DNA from: Paraconiothyrium sp. Pb-2020
Taxonomy: Eukaryota; Ascomycota; Dothideomycetes; Pleosporales; Didymosphaeriaceae
Length of the DNA: 64,000 nt
Reading direction: 5' to 3'
NCBI GenBank assembly: GCA_022419385.1
Contig: JAJUBI010000002.1
Span: 5,208,001-5,272,000 of the forward strand
Shown here: one piece after another, positions 23,430-35,118 of the stretch
Position numbering within the stretch: the stretch's first letter is position 1
How the letters are laid out: each line of letters starts with the position of its first letter
The notes under the pieces: generated by a model
Databases searched by the model: none
The model's input: only the letters and a program-made list of their open reading frames with translations
What the model was told of the DNA's origin: nothing
Translations under genes and position numbers: made by a program

Positions 23430-23824
23430 AGTGCTCGCGATGGGGGGTATGACGTAATGTGTTGTTGTTTCGATTGGCGAGGGTGGAGCAGGGATGTTCG
23501 TGGCTTGCTGCAAGGCGAGGCGAGGACCCTGGATTAATCGAGGTCTGGGGAATTGGAGAAGGGACTGCTCCGTGGAGCTGTCATCGATGCAGTGAAACCT
23601 AAAGACGGTGTATACGAGGGAGAGAGGGAGGGCGACGCCGCGCCGCATTGTTGTGTTGTCAGGTTTGCCTTGTTTTTGAGGACACGGGCTTGATCTTCGC
23701 AGGGATGCTATTGTGAGTCAAGCTCAGACGTGTCTTGTCTTCATCGCGACGATACGGGCCGAATAACTGTAGTTTCGCGCATCGTTGGTTGGTTGTACTT
23801 CTATTAATATTTCCACGTGCAGCC
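23430..23824. other. Intergenic stretch between two minus-strand genes
   Basis: 3' flank of pyruvate decarboxylase and promoter or leader of the Cys/His-rich gene. If the upstream ATG at 23648 is used, bases 23430-23648 are coding. Confidence 0.5.
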
Positions 23825-25531
23825 TCACGCTTTCTTGGCCTTTTGGGCCTCTATCATGTCCTTCAATGGCCCTTGTGGCGCATCCTCCTTGTCCATAAAC
23901 ACTTCCACCATCCTTACACCTTCTCCGTCACTCAACTTCTTATCAGCCAACACCTCACCGAGCTCACCAAAGGTTCTCGCGCTCGCTGTGTATGCGCTTC
24001 TGTCGGCCCCAAAGAAACTCAGCGCCTCCAGGTACCGCCATCTTGCCACATCGTTGTACTTCTCGTCTACGCCATGAATACATCGCTCGATTGTGTATCC
24101 GTCATTGTTGATTAGAAAGATGACAACATTGAGGTTTTCCTTGATGATCGTGCCGAGTTCCTGAACGGTCATTTGGAAGGATCCGTCGCCGATGAGTAAT
24201 ATCGTTCGGCCTGGTTTCTTGCCTACGGAGCGATCACGCTGTGCTAGAGCTGCTCCTTGGGCCGCGGGAAGCATGTAGCCGATGGACAACCAGGTGACGG
24301 GTGTGAAGAGCCGCGTAATCGGTGGAAGACGCATCTCTCGTGCCCCGTACCCAGGTGTTCCGGTCTCACCCATCACAATATCGCCTTCGCGCACGAAGGT
24401 AGCGAGCACTTTCCAGGCCTTGTCTTGTGTGATCGGTCCACTCTTATCCGTGTCTTCAATTGAGACGGTGTGGTCTTTCCGAAGCTTTGGGTAATCCTCA
24501 TATCGCTGTATCCTCCCAGTATCTAGTTTCTGTAATAACGCTGGAAGTGCTTGTCTGCTTGGTACATCTCTGAATGTCCTGGTGCCGATTCGGATCTCTG
24601 TGTCAGAAAAGAAGATCGTCTTCTGGGTGTCGGGTAAACTGGTACCGCCCCAACTGTTCGTTGTGCTGAAATGCGCACCGAAGCACAGCACTACATCTGC
24701 GCTTTGGAAGAAACCCCGTGTGGTTTCCTCCTCCCATTTACCCTGATAGATCCCGTGGAAGTTCGCATTTGTCTCATCGAGCAGCCCTTTTGCGAAGCCA
24801 GTAGTCCAGGTTGGCCATCCGGTCTTCTTGGTTAGGTCCTGGACCTCGGAAACAACGCCCATGGCCCGGATCTCGCCATCGACTAGGATGATAGGTTGTT
24901 TTGCAGCGTGCACTTCCTCCAGCACCGCTTCTACTGCCTCGTCTTGTGGAGATCCCCATATCGCTTCCGGTAACTCCAACTTTTTCTGCAGCCGTTCGGA
25001 AAGTACAGGCACATCCACAAGATCCACCGGAACCTCAATATACACTGGCCTTGAGTGTAATAGACACTGCACAAGCACCTGATCGATTTGCTCAGGCGCG
25101 GTCCTTGGATCTCTCAAGCTCGCCTGCGCAATGGTGACGTGCGTGCTCATCTGAGCAAACCGAATGAAGTTGCCGTCGGCAAACGTGTGATGAACCAAAA
25201 CCCTTCCATCTTGCGTAGCTCGGGGAGGCGTGCCAACAATGTGCACAAGCGCTGCGCGCTCAGCATATGCTCCGGCGATGGCGTTGATCGCTGAGAGCTC
25301 TCCGACTCCAAAGGTGGTGATCAGGGCCGAGATGCCTTTGATGCGGGCGTAGGCGTCTGCTGCATAACCAGCGTTAAGCTCATTTGCGTTTCCGATCCAG
25401 TGCAGTCCTGCGGGCTCAACATAGTCCAAGAGAGTGAGGTTGAAGTCGCCTGGTACGCCGTGGACGGAACCGATTCCGAGCTGGACCAGCCGCTGGAATA
25501 GATATTCTGCGAGCTTGACAGTGGTAGGCAT
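23825..25531 (-). CDS. Pyruvate decarboxylase family (TPP enzyme)
   Basis: Thiamine diphosphate- and magnesium-dependent 2-oxo-acid decarboxylase: pyruvate to acetaldehyde and CO2, the branch point to ethanol or acetyl-CoA in the cytosol. Single exon, 568 residues, normal length. N-terminal: GIGSVHGVPGDFNLTLLDY with the active-site Asp; the HH pair in LVHHTFADGNF; the cofactor-binding GDGSFQ, then NNDGYTIERCIHG (the Glu near the C-terminus and the end of the TPP motif). These are the catalytic residues of PDC. An indole-3-pyruvate or phenylpyruvate decarboxylase of the same family is possible, since residues lining the pocket were not checked. No targeting signal. Confidence 0.92.
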   Translation of the reverse strand: MPTTVKLAEYLFQRLVQLGIGSVHGVPGDFNLTLLDYVEPAGLHWIGNANELNAGYAADAYARIKGISALITTFGVGELSAINAIAGAYAERAALVHIVGTPPRATQDGRVLVHHTFADGNFIRFAQMSTHVTIAQASLRDPRTAPEQIDQVLVQCLLHSRPVYIEVPVDLVDVPVLSERLQKKLELPEAIWGSPQDEAVEAVLEEVHAAKQPIILVDGEIRAMGVVSEVQDLTKKTGWPTWTTGFAKGLLDETNANFHGIYQGKWEEETTRGFFQSADVVLCFGAHFSTTNSWGGTSLPDTQKTIFFSDTEIRIGTRTFRDVPSRQALPALLQKLDTGRIQRYEDYPKLRKDHTVSIEDTDKSGPITQDKAWKVLATFVREGDIVMGETGTPGYGAREMRLPPITRLFTPVTWLSIGYMLPAAQGAALAQRDRSVGKKPGRTILLIGDGSFQMTVQELGTIIKENLNVVIFLINNDGYTIERCIHGVDEKYNDVARWRYLEALSFFGADRSAYTASARTFGELGEVLADKKLSDGEGVRMVEVFMDKEDAPQGPLKDMIEAQKAKKA

Positions 25532-25983
25532 GGTGACTCCACGGGAAGAAGCAGGAGTTTGGATGCAGGAGCCTTAATGCCAAAGCAATACTCAAACCAC
25601 TGGTGATGCTGTGTTTGCTATTTGTATAGGATGATGTAAGGTGGGACGGAGTTTGGCCGCCCGCTACTTGCCGAGGCAGCCCCGTCACGCTTGCAAACAC
25701 GCCGATTACGCCGGCGCTTTCCGTGTTAGCCTACCCGCGCCTACTCTTTGACCATGACAGCCCGGAATAATCGATACATCTCCAGTTAATCGCAGCAATC
25801 TATCAGTATCACGTGGATCGACATGCTCCAGGACTCCTCCACCATGGTCTTGATCCTTCTCTACCTTTACGGGCACGTCTGCATGACTAGCTTCAGAAGA
25901 GCATTCAAAACAATCTTTTCATTCGAACAATTCGATTGACTCCAACACCAAGTAAGCCTTTGATACCTAGATCGGCCTCTTCA
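25532..25983. other. Intergenic stretch, promoter of pyruvate decarboxylase
   Basis: Upstream of the decarboxylase start and downstream of the SAT4-type gene. No clear motif recognised. Confidence 0.5.
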
Positions 25984-27225
25984 TCACACGAAATAATCCT
26001 CCGAACGAGATCGGCTTGACGACCGCGTCAAACTAGTAAGCGCGAAAGCATGTTCCATCAGGATAGCCCCAGGGCATCTTTTCTCCAGCTGCCCTAATGT
26101 ACTCACACTGTAGATTCTATCTCCATCGAGGCTTTCAGTCGGTCTGCCAATATGACTGCGCACTGAGGTGAGAGCTGACGATACAGTGTTCACTCTGAAG
26201 AACAGTCGCGTCATGGGCAAGCAGGATGCGATTAGAGCGATGCCGCTCTCGAGGAAGGACCAGTACAGTTTCGTTGATAATGTCACTGATGACCTTTAGT
26301 TGCTGACCGGTTGGGTTGAAAGACATTTAACACTCACGACTTGCGTTTGTGCGACCCTCATATCCCTCGTGGTAGATCTTTATTTGAATCGTGAGCCGCA
26401 CTACTGCTGCAGCAAGTGAGCAGGCGGCTAGCAAGAAGATTGCAATGACGCCTAGTTTGCGACTCGTGCTGATTGCCATCCCGCATACCTGTCAATCCGT
26501 GAGCTGTAGAATCTCGAAATTCATTCATGTTCGCGCCAGCTTACCACAGGGATAGGAAGCATCCAGACCATGACATCCGTAATGATGTCCGTCGTCAAGA
26601 GTGCATCCTGCTGCGCAAGCTTATCAGAGCAGCAGCTTGCGATCTTCGCGTAAGAACCCCATGCACAAGCGATATGTATACCGCATCCAAAGGCGGTCGT
26701 GAAGAAGAAGGCAACAGTCCAGACGGCGCATATCACGACCATGATCTTTGACACAATGTCCAAAGTAGATATTGCCTCAATTGGAAAGATTCGACGGTAT
26801 AGGAATAAGGTGCTCAGCTTTATGAGTCCGTTTGCGGGGAGGATAAGCAGCCATGAGATCCAGTAGATCAGCTCTACGAGCTCTTGGTGGGTGGAGAGTG
26901 CCGTCATTTGTTCTTCTGTCGTTGTATACTCCTCGGATGGGTAGCCCACCATTTTCTGTGAAATGCCGTAAAGTGATACAGAGGCGATGCTGATTAGAAA
27001 CAACTGGATAGATGTTTTAAGTCTATTGATCAGGTATCAAGAGTATCATTGGCTTACTAGTGCCGTGAGTATCAGCCAGTCGTCCAGCTGAATGCCCATT
27101 CTGTGAGATATTCGCACCCAAAATCGTAGAAGCACTACGACAATTCCGAAGATGGATAGCGATACGGTGGCAGCGACAATGTCTCCAGCCGAAACGAATG
27201 CAATAGGTAGAGTGTTTGAAGGCAT
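25984..27225 (-). CDS. SAT4/rhodopsin-domain membrane protein (PTH11-like)
   Basis: Seven-helix fungal membrane protein of the SAT4 (rhodopsin-like) family, often grouped with PTH11-type receptors; ligand unknown. Four exons: complement(join(25984..26285, 26338..26488, 26545..27003, 27058..27225)), 359 residues, phases consistent. Exon 1 gives GDIVAATVSLSIFGIVVVLLRFWVR, then RMGIQLDDWLILTAL, the family's first loop with the DDW motif. Exon 2 has YWISWLLILPANGLIKLSTLFLYRRIF (K-S-LFLYRRIF is typical) and TTDIITDVMVWMLPIPVV; exon 3 starts VCGMAISTSRKLGVIAIF; exon 4 has WSFLESGIALIASCLPMTRLFF and a cytosolic tail. There is no CFEM domain at the N-terminus. It may sense surface or chemical cues, by analogy only. 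Confidence 0.88.
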
Positions 27226-28235
27226 TGCGTGGGCATAGATAACCGGACGAGCTGATCAGAATCCATACCATAGCACCCAAGATCAGGCCATGATGCTACC
27301 TGGTGGGTTAGCATCATTTAAATAAGAATTAACCACCTCGACTTCCATCACTGCTTCCTGTGTCTTGAAACCGCCAAGGAACGACAACCTCGTGGCGTTG
27401 TAGACTTCTCGGGTCAACCGGGCCAATGAGTATAAGCTAGCGCAATCCTGAGTTCGGTGACGCATCGCTAAAAGTTCCGTAGGGTTCGAGGCAGAGGGGT
27501 TGATGCTAGCTAGCGTGAGCTTGCACGGTGACAAAGGTGGAGTGCGGGGCGCGAAACAAAGGGACCAGCAAGCGCAACGAACATAGCGCCGATATACTCG
27601 CACGCCCCGGACGGCATAAGGATCGCAGCTGATCTTGCAGTGAGAGCTGAAGTTCATCTGCAGCTTGTCGCGCGGCGTCCCGCGTGCCATCACGGTTCCT
27701 CATACGACTAGGAGATTCTCCGGCCGTGCCGACTCTAGAACGCATAGGCCTGGTCAAATCAATGGGTAAGCTATTCTATTACAAGTGTATGATGAGGTAG
27801 AGAGCTCACATGCGATTAGGATGATAATGATAACTGCGTATCTACTGTCGACGACATGGTTGCTTCTGCCAATGGACAATTGCGGATAACATTACACACT
27901 AGAACAATGCATCTTCTTTGTCAGAAACCATAAGCGGCATCTTCCAGCCAAAGTTGACGAATGGAAGACGCTTTTCTGGGGTATGTTCCTTGTGGGGCAT
28001 CTCAATGCTCTAGACATACTCAATCCCAAATTGCAACAAGAAAAGATCGGAAAGGTTCAGCTCTGATGAGCGAGATGAAGGGTTGCATGAACACAAGAGT
28101 TGAAGAGCTGGTGTACTCATAAGCTGAGGTAGCTGGTTCGCTACAAGCTCTAATTGCACGAAAGACGAAAGACATTCACTACCGCCGCTCGTAAAGGTTT
28201 GGGAGTGGCTATCTGTAAAGCCATCGATGCCGACA
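27226..28235. other. Intergenic stretch, no gene recognised
   Basis: About 1 kb between two minus-strand genes. The frame at 27283-27693 has no motif and no splice partner. Confidence 0.5.
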
Positions 28236-30379
28236 TTAGACTTGGCTCGTTGGCAGCGACTCCGTAGGTGTCTCAGTAAGAAACGGGTGTTCAGCCAGAT
28301 TAAGCCAGAAATCAACCTCAAAATCCTGAAGATGTTGATTGTCCCACAGATTCCAGTTTGTAGGCGTCATTGTCGTGGGATCTCGGACCAACTCATCGCT
28401 TTCCGTTACAGCTGGCAGTTGTCTGGTATCTCGAGTCAGAAGGCGTCTGAGTAAGCTCTTGATGGTCATAGTGGCACGGGATAGCAGGGCGTAGTTCGGA
28501 TCGATAGGGTGGAGAAAAACGCCTGTCTCTACCACAGCTACGAGTACATTTAGATCTTGGATCATCTGTGCTTTGGTGGTGCCGTTGTCGAAAGCGACTG
28601 GGGTTTTCTTCAGTAGCGATAGACAGATGATACCAGCGGCTGAAAGGCCGTAGTAGGCTACCTATTCGTTGTCACTGATAGCCAACGATACGAAGTCGGG
28701 GGGGAACAATACCTTCCAATCAAGTGTTGTCCCAGAATAAGCCAGGTAGTCCTTGAGCAAGATGGATTCAATCGCAAGAGAGAACATCCTGGCTGCGATA
28801 GATACTAGTTCCGGCCCAGGGTCATTGACGCGAACTTGTAGTTGAAGGTGTAGAAGAAAGTGTACATGAAGATGGTTGAGAAGTGTGCTGACTAGGAAGT
28901 CTCGCTCTTTCGGTGGCCGAGCGCATTCTTTTAAGGTAGTTTCGAGCCGAAACTGTGGCGGGAGCGACGACCATTGTAGATTTGCGTCGTCCCGAATGAG
29001 GCTACTACAGTTAGCAAAGGCTCTTTGCGGAGTCATAACATACTTACTTCGCTCTCCTAACCTTCTCAGCATAGTCGTCAACATGGAACAGGTCAAGCGC
29101 CTCTCCCTTAAGAACAGCACAAATTGCTGACCATTGCGTTTCCGCCGAATATTCGACTGTTGCATCCACGCTCCATTGCAATTGCCTTGGAAGCCATCTG
29201 CAATGTTTACGATCAATTCGAGGAGGTCGACCAAGGAATAGCGAAACGTTGGTATCGCCAGAAAAAGCTCGAGCAAAAGCAACTTCTCTGAACGACTCCA
29301 GTGGGGGGCACGTCGGGTCGACACGTTCGTGGTATCCAAGCGCATACAGAGAACTTATAACGTCACCGAGTTTTCGCCACGAAATGTAGCCTGCGAGGTC
29401 AGCCTTTACAAGACACACAGACGTGAAAGAGTTGCTCACTTTGGTCTCCATCGAGGCATGAGTGGCTGATCCAGTTTTCATATTGTAATAAGAGTTGGAG
29501 GTCATTCAGTCGGTCAAGTGAAAGAGAAATGTCTAGGCAGCGATCTGAAAACCGTACTGCCAGCTTCTGAAGGTCGCGCTGCGCTTGATGTGACCGATAC
29601 AAAGCATCGAACTTGGGTGTATGCATTGTAGCAGCGGCAAGAGCCGCGAAAAACAGACCTAGCATTTCCCATCGCGCATTGTGGATACCGAATACGGAAC
29701 ACCAACCAGCGATATCTTGACAGTCGCCCGCGTTCAGTGGCTGACTCGAGTTCCTAAACAGTGTCTGCGAGATTGTACGTGCAGGAGTAAACCTCGTAGG
29801 CGTACTAGCCTCGTAAGAACTGAACACATGCTGCGTCACCTCTGTGCATGTGGTAGTGAGTGGACCGGCCAAGGCGAGATTTACACCTCCAGAGATCCAA
29901 CTTTGAACCAGTGCGATGCATGAGCTAATGTGACAATATCTATGAATATGGTCAATAAGGTTTGCTCCGTTGCGGATCTCCTCCTCATCTACGGAATAAA
30001 TAGGCAATTGACCTGTGTCGGTTGTATCGCGTGGTATGTGTTCAAAAAGGGCTGTATGACTCGAGGATCCGAGGAAGCCGGGATTAGGATAACTGGGCAT
30101 GCCTCTGGACGGTTCTGGAGTTTCCGCGACAGCCAGACCGTCGGTGGAATCATTTCTTGTCGCTGTCAACGCATTTGACAAGGCTACTGGTGACGGTGGG
30201 CTCCTGAACTGTGATGACTCTTCTTCAGTCTGCTCCACTCGTCGCTTCTTGAACGGTCTGGCCCGGTATAGGCAGGCCGAAGGCGTGCCACGCTCCCGAC
30301 ATCGGGCACATGGTTTCGCGTGATCGCAGGCCTGCTTCGAGGTTCTGCACGGTTCGCAAGCAGGAAGTTTGATGGGCAT
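28236..30379 (-). CDS. Zn(II)2Cys6 transcription factor
   Basis: Nuclear regulator of the Gal4 type. Four exons: complement(join(28236..28661, 28713..29004, 29048..29390, 29440..30379)), 666 residues. The DNA-binding cluster is at residues 8-36 with spacing C-2-C-6-C-5-C-2-C-8-C, followed by a basic KKRR linker. The middle region (HIHRYCHISSCIALVQ; WEMLGLFFAALAAATMHTP; WRKLGDVISSLYALGYHERV) is the fungal regulatory domain, with the usual GYHE motif. The 51-base third intron removes an in-frame TAG and gives LDWK joined to VAYYGLSAAGIICLSLLKK. The C-terminus has the conserved end DFEVDFWLNLAEHPFL. Target genes are unknown; the neighbours do not form an obvious pathway. Confidence 0.88.
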
Positions 30380-31322
30380 GATGGTGGATTTGAGATGGAG
30401 CAAGACAAAAACAGGCGCGGTGTGTGCGGCGTCTGCGGAGTAACCGGTGTAGATAAGCTCTCGTCCAATCAGCGTCGGGATGACGCCCACTAAGCCCACT
30501 AAGTCTTCCTTCGTTCTTTATCATCACTGCAGCTTTCGCTCCAACGAATTTTTGATCAAGATGAGCAACTCTGTTTTTCTACCAGACCGATGCTTGATGT
30601 TTAACTCTAGGATCGGGTCACTGACGACTCACGTTAGATATAATCGCTATGCAACACCCACTAGATATCAACGATCCCCGATCTTTACAATTAGACCATC
30701 TCGTGACTCTTTCGCGAACTTATGAAGCTCTTGTTATTCGCAAAGACACAGCACAGCACTGGGCAGGCAACTGCCGGTGTCTCATATTTACACCCCTGTC
30801 TCAGACCAAAGAGGGGCTTCAAGAGCGTTTTGAGGAGAATTGTGCCTTCCAGTGCATGGCAGCATGGCTGCCTATGGAGCCGCCAAAGTTCTGGAACTCG
30901 GAGGCAGCTATGCGGAGTGCTTCTATTGCAACTGGATTTATCAATATACAATGCTGCACGCGCGCCGAACATCGGCTTGCTTGTTTTCGGACATTTCATC
31001 CTCCAGCCCAGTTTGAGGATACTCTCAACTGGTACGACTCTGTTGAATCTATATTTACAGGCCTAGTAGAAGTGAAGATAGGGTGCTAATCTGTAAATTC
31101 ATCTTACTAAAATAATAAGACCAACAATTAACGTCCTATAGCATGCAGATTAGCTAAAAACATAAGAATCAATGCCTAGTACCGTGGAAGGGTGGAGGCA
31201 GAACTTTTGCAAGGCACCGATAAAAGAAACTATTCTAATCATTACTGTTCGCATTTGCCAAGTTCCTACATTCAGTCCTACACAATCGTCTACAGCCGTG
31301 TACGCACTACCGAACTTGTGTC
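30380..31322. other. Intergenic stretch with one doubtful frame
   Basis: Holds the promoter of the Zn2Cys6 gene, one doubtful frame (30649-31089, plus strand, 146 codons from an ATG, no motif) and the second copy of the dispersed 66-base repeat. I would not call the frame a gene without transcript support. Confidence 0.45.
31152..31217 (-). repeat. Degenerate dispersed repeat, copy B
   Basis: Partner of 20454-20519 (53/66 identical, no gaps, mostly transition differences). It lies 105 bases past the stop of the minus-strand gene ending at 31323. Confidence 0.55.
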
Positions 31323-34300
31323 TTATAGCAGCATGAAACCGTCGGAACCTAGCTTGTGAATGTCTTTTTTCATGCAGGACCAGCATATCTTTTCGCTCGC
31401 CACCATCAGGGAATAATTTCTGGCCTTGACGAAACATGCAATTGCTAAGCGTGCGCTCCAATTGCCACGCGCCCTTATCACTGAGACATTGAGAGGAGGC
31501 TCGACTATTTCTGGCCAGTTGTCGACAGTAATGATCATACCAGGCGCATTGTAATCGGCTTTCTCAGCTTCGTTGTGACCACATTCTTCTGATTCTAAAA
31601 CGCATTCACGGATTATGGAATACCCTGCTTTGGTGTAGAGCGACATGACGTTGATGTCAGTATACCATTGACCTCTATCGTAGACTTGAACGACAGCATC
31701 GACATACATTGCATCAACGAACATGTTGCCCCGACGTCCCACATCCAGAGGGAGCTCGGCGCCAGTAAGTTGCAGATGCAATGATGTCTTGTAAAAGTTG
31801 TCCTCGCATTTACCATCGAATGGGAAATGGTTGATCACTTTCCAGTCATCTGGCGAGTCACGGACGTCCAGGTCTGGGGTAGATGTCAGAAGACAGACCC
31901 CCGGCTTGCCGATGTTTCCGGGTACGCATCTTACACCTTTGTTATGCGCAATCGGGAACTCGAGCAGGGCATCACACACGTAGAGGACGTCATTGGATGA
32001 TATTGCCATAACTCCAAGGAAAGCTTTTGGCCTCAAATTGATGCCGCTGTCAAATTTACATATGCAGGCGAAAGTTGCTGCAAGGACTGCTTCTTCTGGA
32101 AGTTGGCCATGCGGAAAACATCGAGCAAGATGTAGCGGGTCTGAGGCCGTAGTAAGGTCTACAGTTGCTGTAGGCATCGTGGAGTATACCTGCGCCGCTT
32201 CGCTCAGTATACTGAGTGACATCAGGGTTTCATCCGATAGGCTATCATTCAAAACCCGAGTAATAGCATTTGCCGCCGGTGCTGTTTCGAGAATCAATCC
32301 TGTTACAATCTCCGGTCGAGGGTCAGGTACTTTCGTCGGGAGCTGTGGGAGCCGATTGACAATAAACTCAACAGGTGTCTGGAGCGTCATATCCGGCGTC
32401 CATCGCTTAACCGGGACGTAAATTGCTATTGAATGCGTATTACCAATCAACCTGAACTTGATGTTCTCATATTTGCTTCTTGAAGATGCTATGATCCAGC
32501 CACTCCGGTGGGATGCAGAAACCTCGGCTTTCGAGTGTTTCTTCATAGCCTTCTCAAGCCGTCTTAGGTCGATTCCTGCGTCGGAAGGTATCCAACGGAA
32601 AATAGATGGAGGATCTATTGCTCCTGAATGTCGGTCAATTATTTCCCCTGTGTTAGGGTTCACGATTGTTCCACTCGGGATGAAGCCACAGGGCTCCTTA
32701 ACGGTATCCATGAGATGAGAAGACCGCTCCCCAGCAACAACAAGCCTAAGCTCTGCGCGTACCTCTTCTTCATCGGGGATTGAAATTTCCTCGCCATACT
32801 CTCGAACCCTGCGCTCTTCGTGGGGTACTTCATGCATAAAGATCCAACGGCGATGGCTACGTACATGCTGCTGAGCAGCAAGACTGAAAAACTGGGGGAT
32901 TAGACTGGCAATGCTACTGGATCCTCCATCCGCATATAGAATGACTGCGTCGATCAAATCGGATTCGCGCTTGTCTTCGGACACAAAGTCGCGGATATAC
33001 TTAATTTGATCTTCGACCTGAAACTGATCCATGACTGATGAAGCATCAGTCAGACCAAAGTATGCTGGTACTTCATCTGTGCCGAGAAATGTTCTGTAGC
33101 GGCGTCTTCCAAGGTTCATGTATCGTCCAAACTCTATCTTCTCCGAATCGCGTAAGAGTTGGTACTTTTCTAGTAGGTCCGCGAATAAGGTAGACCAGCA
33201 GGCATGCGCTCTAGGACTAGATATGCCATCACCGGCAACCCAACCGGGCGATTTACTCTCCAGGCGGCAGCGCTCGGCTAGAGCCGTGAAGAATCGTGTC
33301 AATTTCGTGAGATCAGTTGCATCTTCCCCCCATTCTCGCACAAGGCTTCCAAGCGCAATTTGGATCAACCTTTCGAAGGAAGCTCGACCCGAGCTTGTAC
33401 CTACATTGCTTGTCGCAACTTCGGGTCTGCCGTAGTGTTTCAGTCTGGACAGCGGAATCGTCCAAGTAATGCCAACATCACTTGGGTATCGGGTATTTTG
33501 GGGCCTTCGCAACCCCACTGTGACCAAAGCGCTTTTTGGAACAAGTCCGTCTTTCTGAATGACCTGTTTCGGTTCATCACCAAGAATAGTCATGTCTGGG
33601 TAAAGATGCCAAGCGGACAGTCCAAAGAAAATGTCGCTATCCTCGGCACTCAAAGACATTCCCGACGCTATCTTTCCCATGAACGTCAAGGCATTGCACC
33701 ATACGCGGAGTACTGTATCATAAAGGGCATCTTGAGATGAAAGGTTGTAGCCGAGGTTATCGATGATAAGCATGAGCTGTTTCTGCTGAACAGAAAAGGT
33801 TTTGTCTGCGGCATGAACCCACTAGAGCCACGTGATCAGCTCGCGTTGCAGACTCTTAATAACATATGACTTACTGCCCTTGCGCTTGCATCCCATTGTG
33901 CAAGCTTACTAGGACCTAAATCGACCTGGCTAGCCATGAGTTGCCCAAGGTGAAATTGGTCCTCTTTTAGTAGTAACTCCAGCTGTGCCTTCCGAGCAGA
34001 GACTAGCTAACACCAAATCGAGATAGCTTGAGCAGGTGACCATTGCCGAGCAAGCATGCAGGCAAGAAGGTGGACCTGTATAGCGCCTCGACCGGACGTT
34101 GCGGCGGCCCATACAGAAGTGGCATCCAAGCCCACGTATCCTTGGAGAGCGCCGTACGAAGATGTTTCTTCTGGATTGATCGCGCGATTTTCTACAACCT
34201 CAGAAGCCCGTAAGCCGTACAACTTTTCGAGAACCGGAATCCGTGGTACAACATCGGCAAATAATGCGCCTAGCTTGCGAGCTGTGGTGTGAATCTTGCC

Positions 34301-34471
34301 TTCTTCTGCCTCTTGTTTTCGTCGCTTGGAGATTTTATTTCCAACAGAGTGATATTCGGCTGGAGCTTCCATGCGGATTATGGAAAAGTCGAAGTTGAAA
34401 TTGGCCAAGGCTGCTGTTGTTTCCATTACTCCAGATGCTAGGGACAACGTGATTCGACCGATCGATGCCAT
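31323..34471 (-). CDS. Very large fungal protein of unknown function, frame broken by one TAG
   Basis: Exons: complement(join(31323..33821, 33875..34471)); read through, about 1030 residues. Exon 1 starts MASIGRITLSLASGVMETTA and reads cleanly to ISIWC, where TAG (34007-34009) interrupts. The same frame then continues with LVSARKAQLELLLKEDQFHLG to a good donor (GTAAGT) at 33874 and joins exon 2 in phase, starting WVHAADKTFS. So the TAG sits inside one continuous coding frame. It may be a nonsense mutation, a read-through stop, or be spliced out: an 84-base GT–AG segment (33930-34013) would remove it in frame, though with a weak GTGTTA donor. No known domain, signal peptide or membrane segment seen. 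The N-terminal part resembles a family of large uncharacterised fungal proteins; that is recollection, not a search. Confidence 0.6.
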
Positions 34472-35118
34472 GGTGCGCTAGCATTGAACGTATGGCGTGG
34501 CGGGTGCCAAAGCAGATGGAGAAGGGCTGTGGGTTAACAATCTTTGGGAGTTGGGGCTGAGCCCTGACAGCTCAGCCCACAAAAAAGGCGAAACGCATCA
34601 TGCATATACGAGTGTACAATTGTGATTGGCTGCGGCAATGACCCCGACAGACCAAACATCAGGAGCCTCATCTATCATATCACAATGTAGTGTCGTTATA
34701 GTACAGACAAGTCGACTCACCTATCGAATCCACGTAAGGCAGGACCCGGATAGTTTGAGGGGTTTTGACTTTTTTTTAACTAGGGCTTTCAAAACGGTTG
34801 AATAGCGCGGTGAATGATGATAGATTAGAACGTATAACATAAAGGGACAAGCCATTGCTAAGCCTTGTAGTCTTTGATAGGATATGACAAGAAAAGCATT
34901 GTCAAATGACTATCTTACATCGTCAGATTACGACTGTAAATTTTAGCTTGCCTTCGGTCAGAATGTGTTGCACCGGAATTAACTCAGATAGCTGATTTGC
35001 ACACGATAATGGTCATCATGCACTAATCTCACAGCCCTAAAAATTACTTAGATTGTCTTGAGCTGCAGTGGAGGGAAGGACGTATTTACATTATCTCGCT
35101 TGTAGATCTAGGCAACTA
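34472..35118. other. AT-rich intergenic stretch
   Basis: Between the large unknown protein and the kinase. AT-rich from about 34740 to 35100; no frame or repeat accepted. A short string near 35070 (AGTGGAGGGAAGG) weakly recalls the 66-base repeat. Confidence 0.5.

Noticed and set aside
23430..23648. Upstream start for the Cys/His-rich protein
   Set aside because: The extra 73 residues look like a leader, and the family-like start MCFANFT lies at 23429; not excluded.
27283..27693. 136-codon minus-strand frame upstream of the SAT4-type gene
   Set aside because: No motif, and its position would place it in the promoter of that gene.
30649..31089. 146-codon frame starting at an ATG on the plus strand
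   Set aside because: No motif, no splice partner, ordinary composition; kept only as a note in the intergenic entry.
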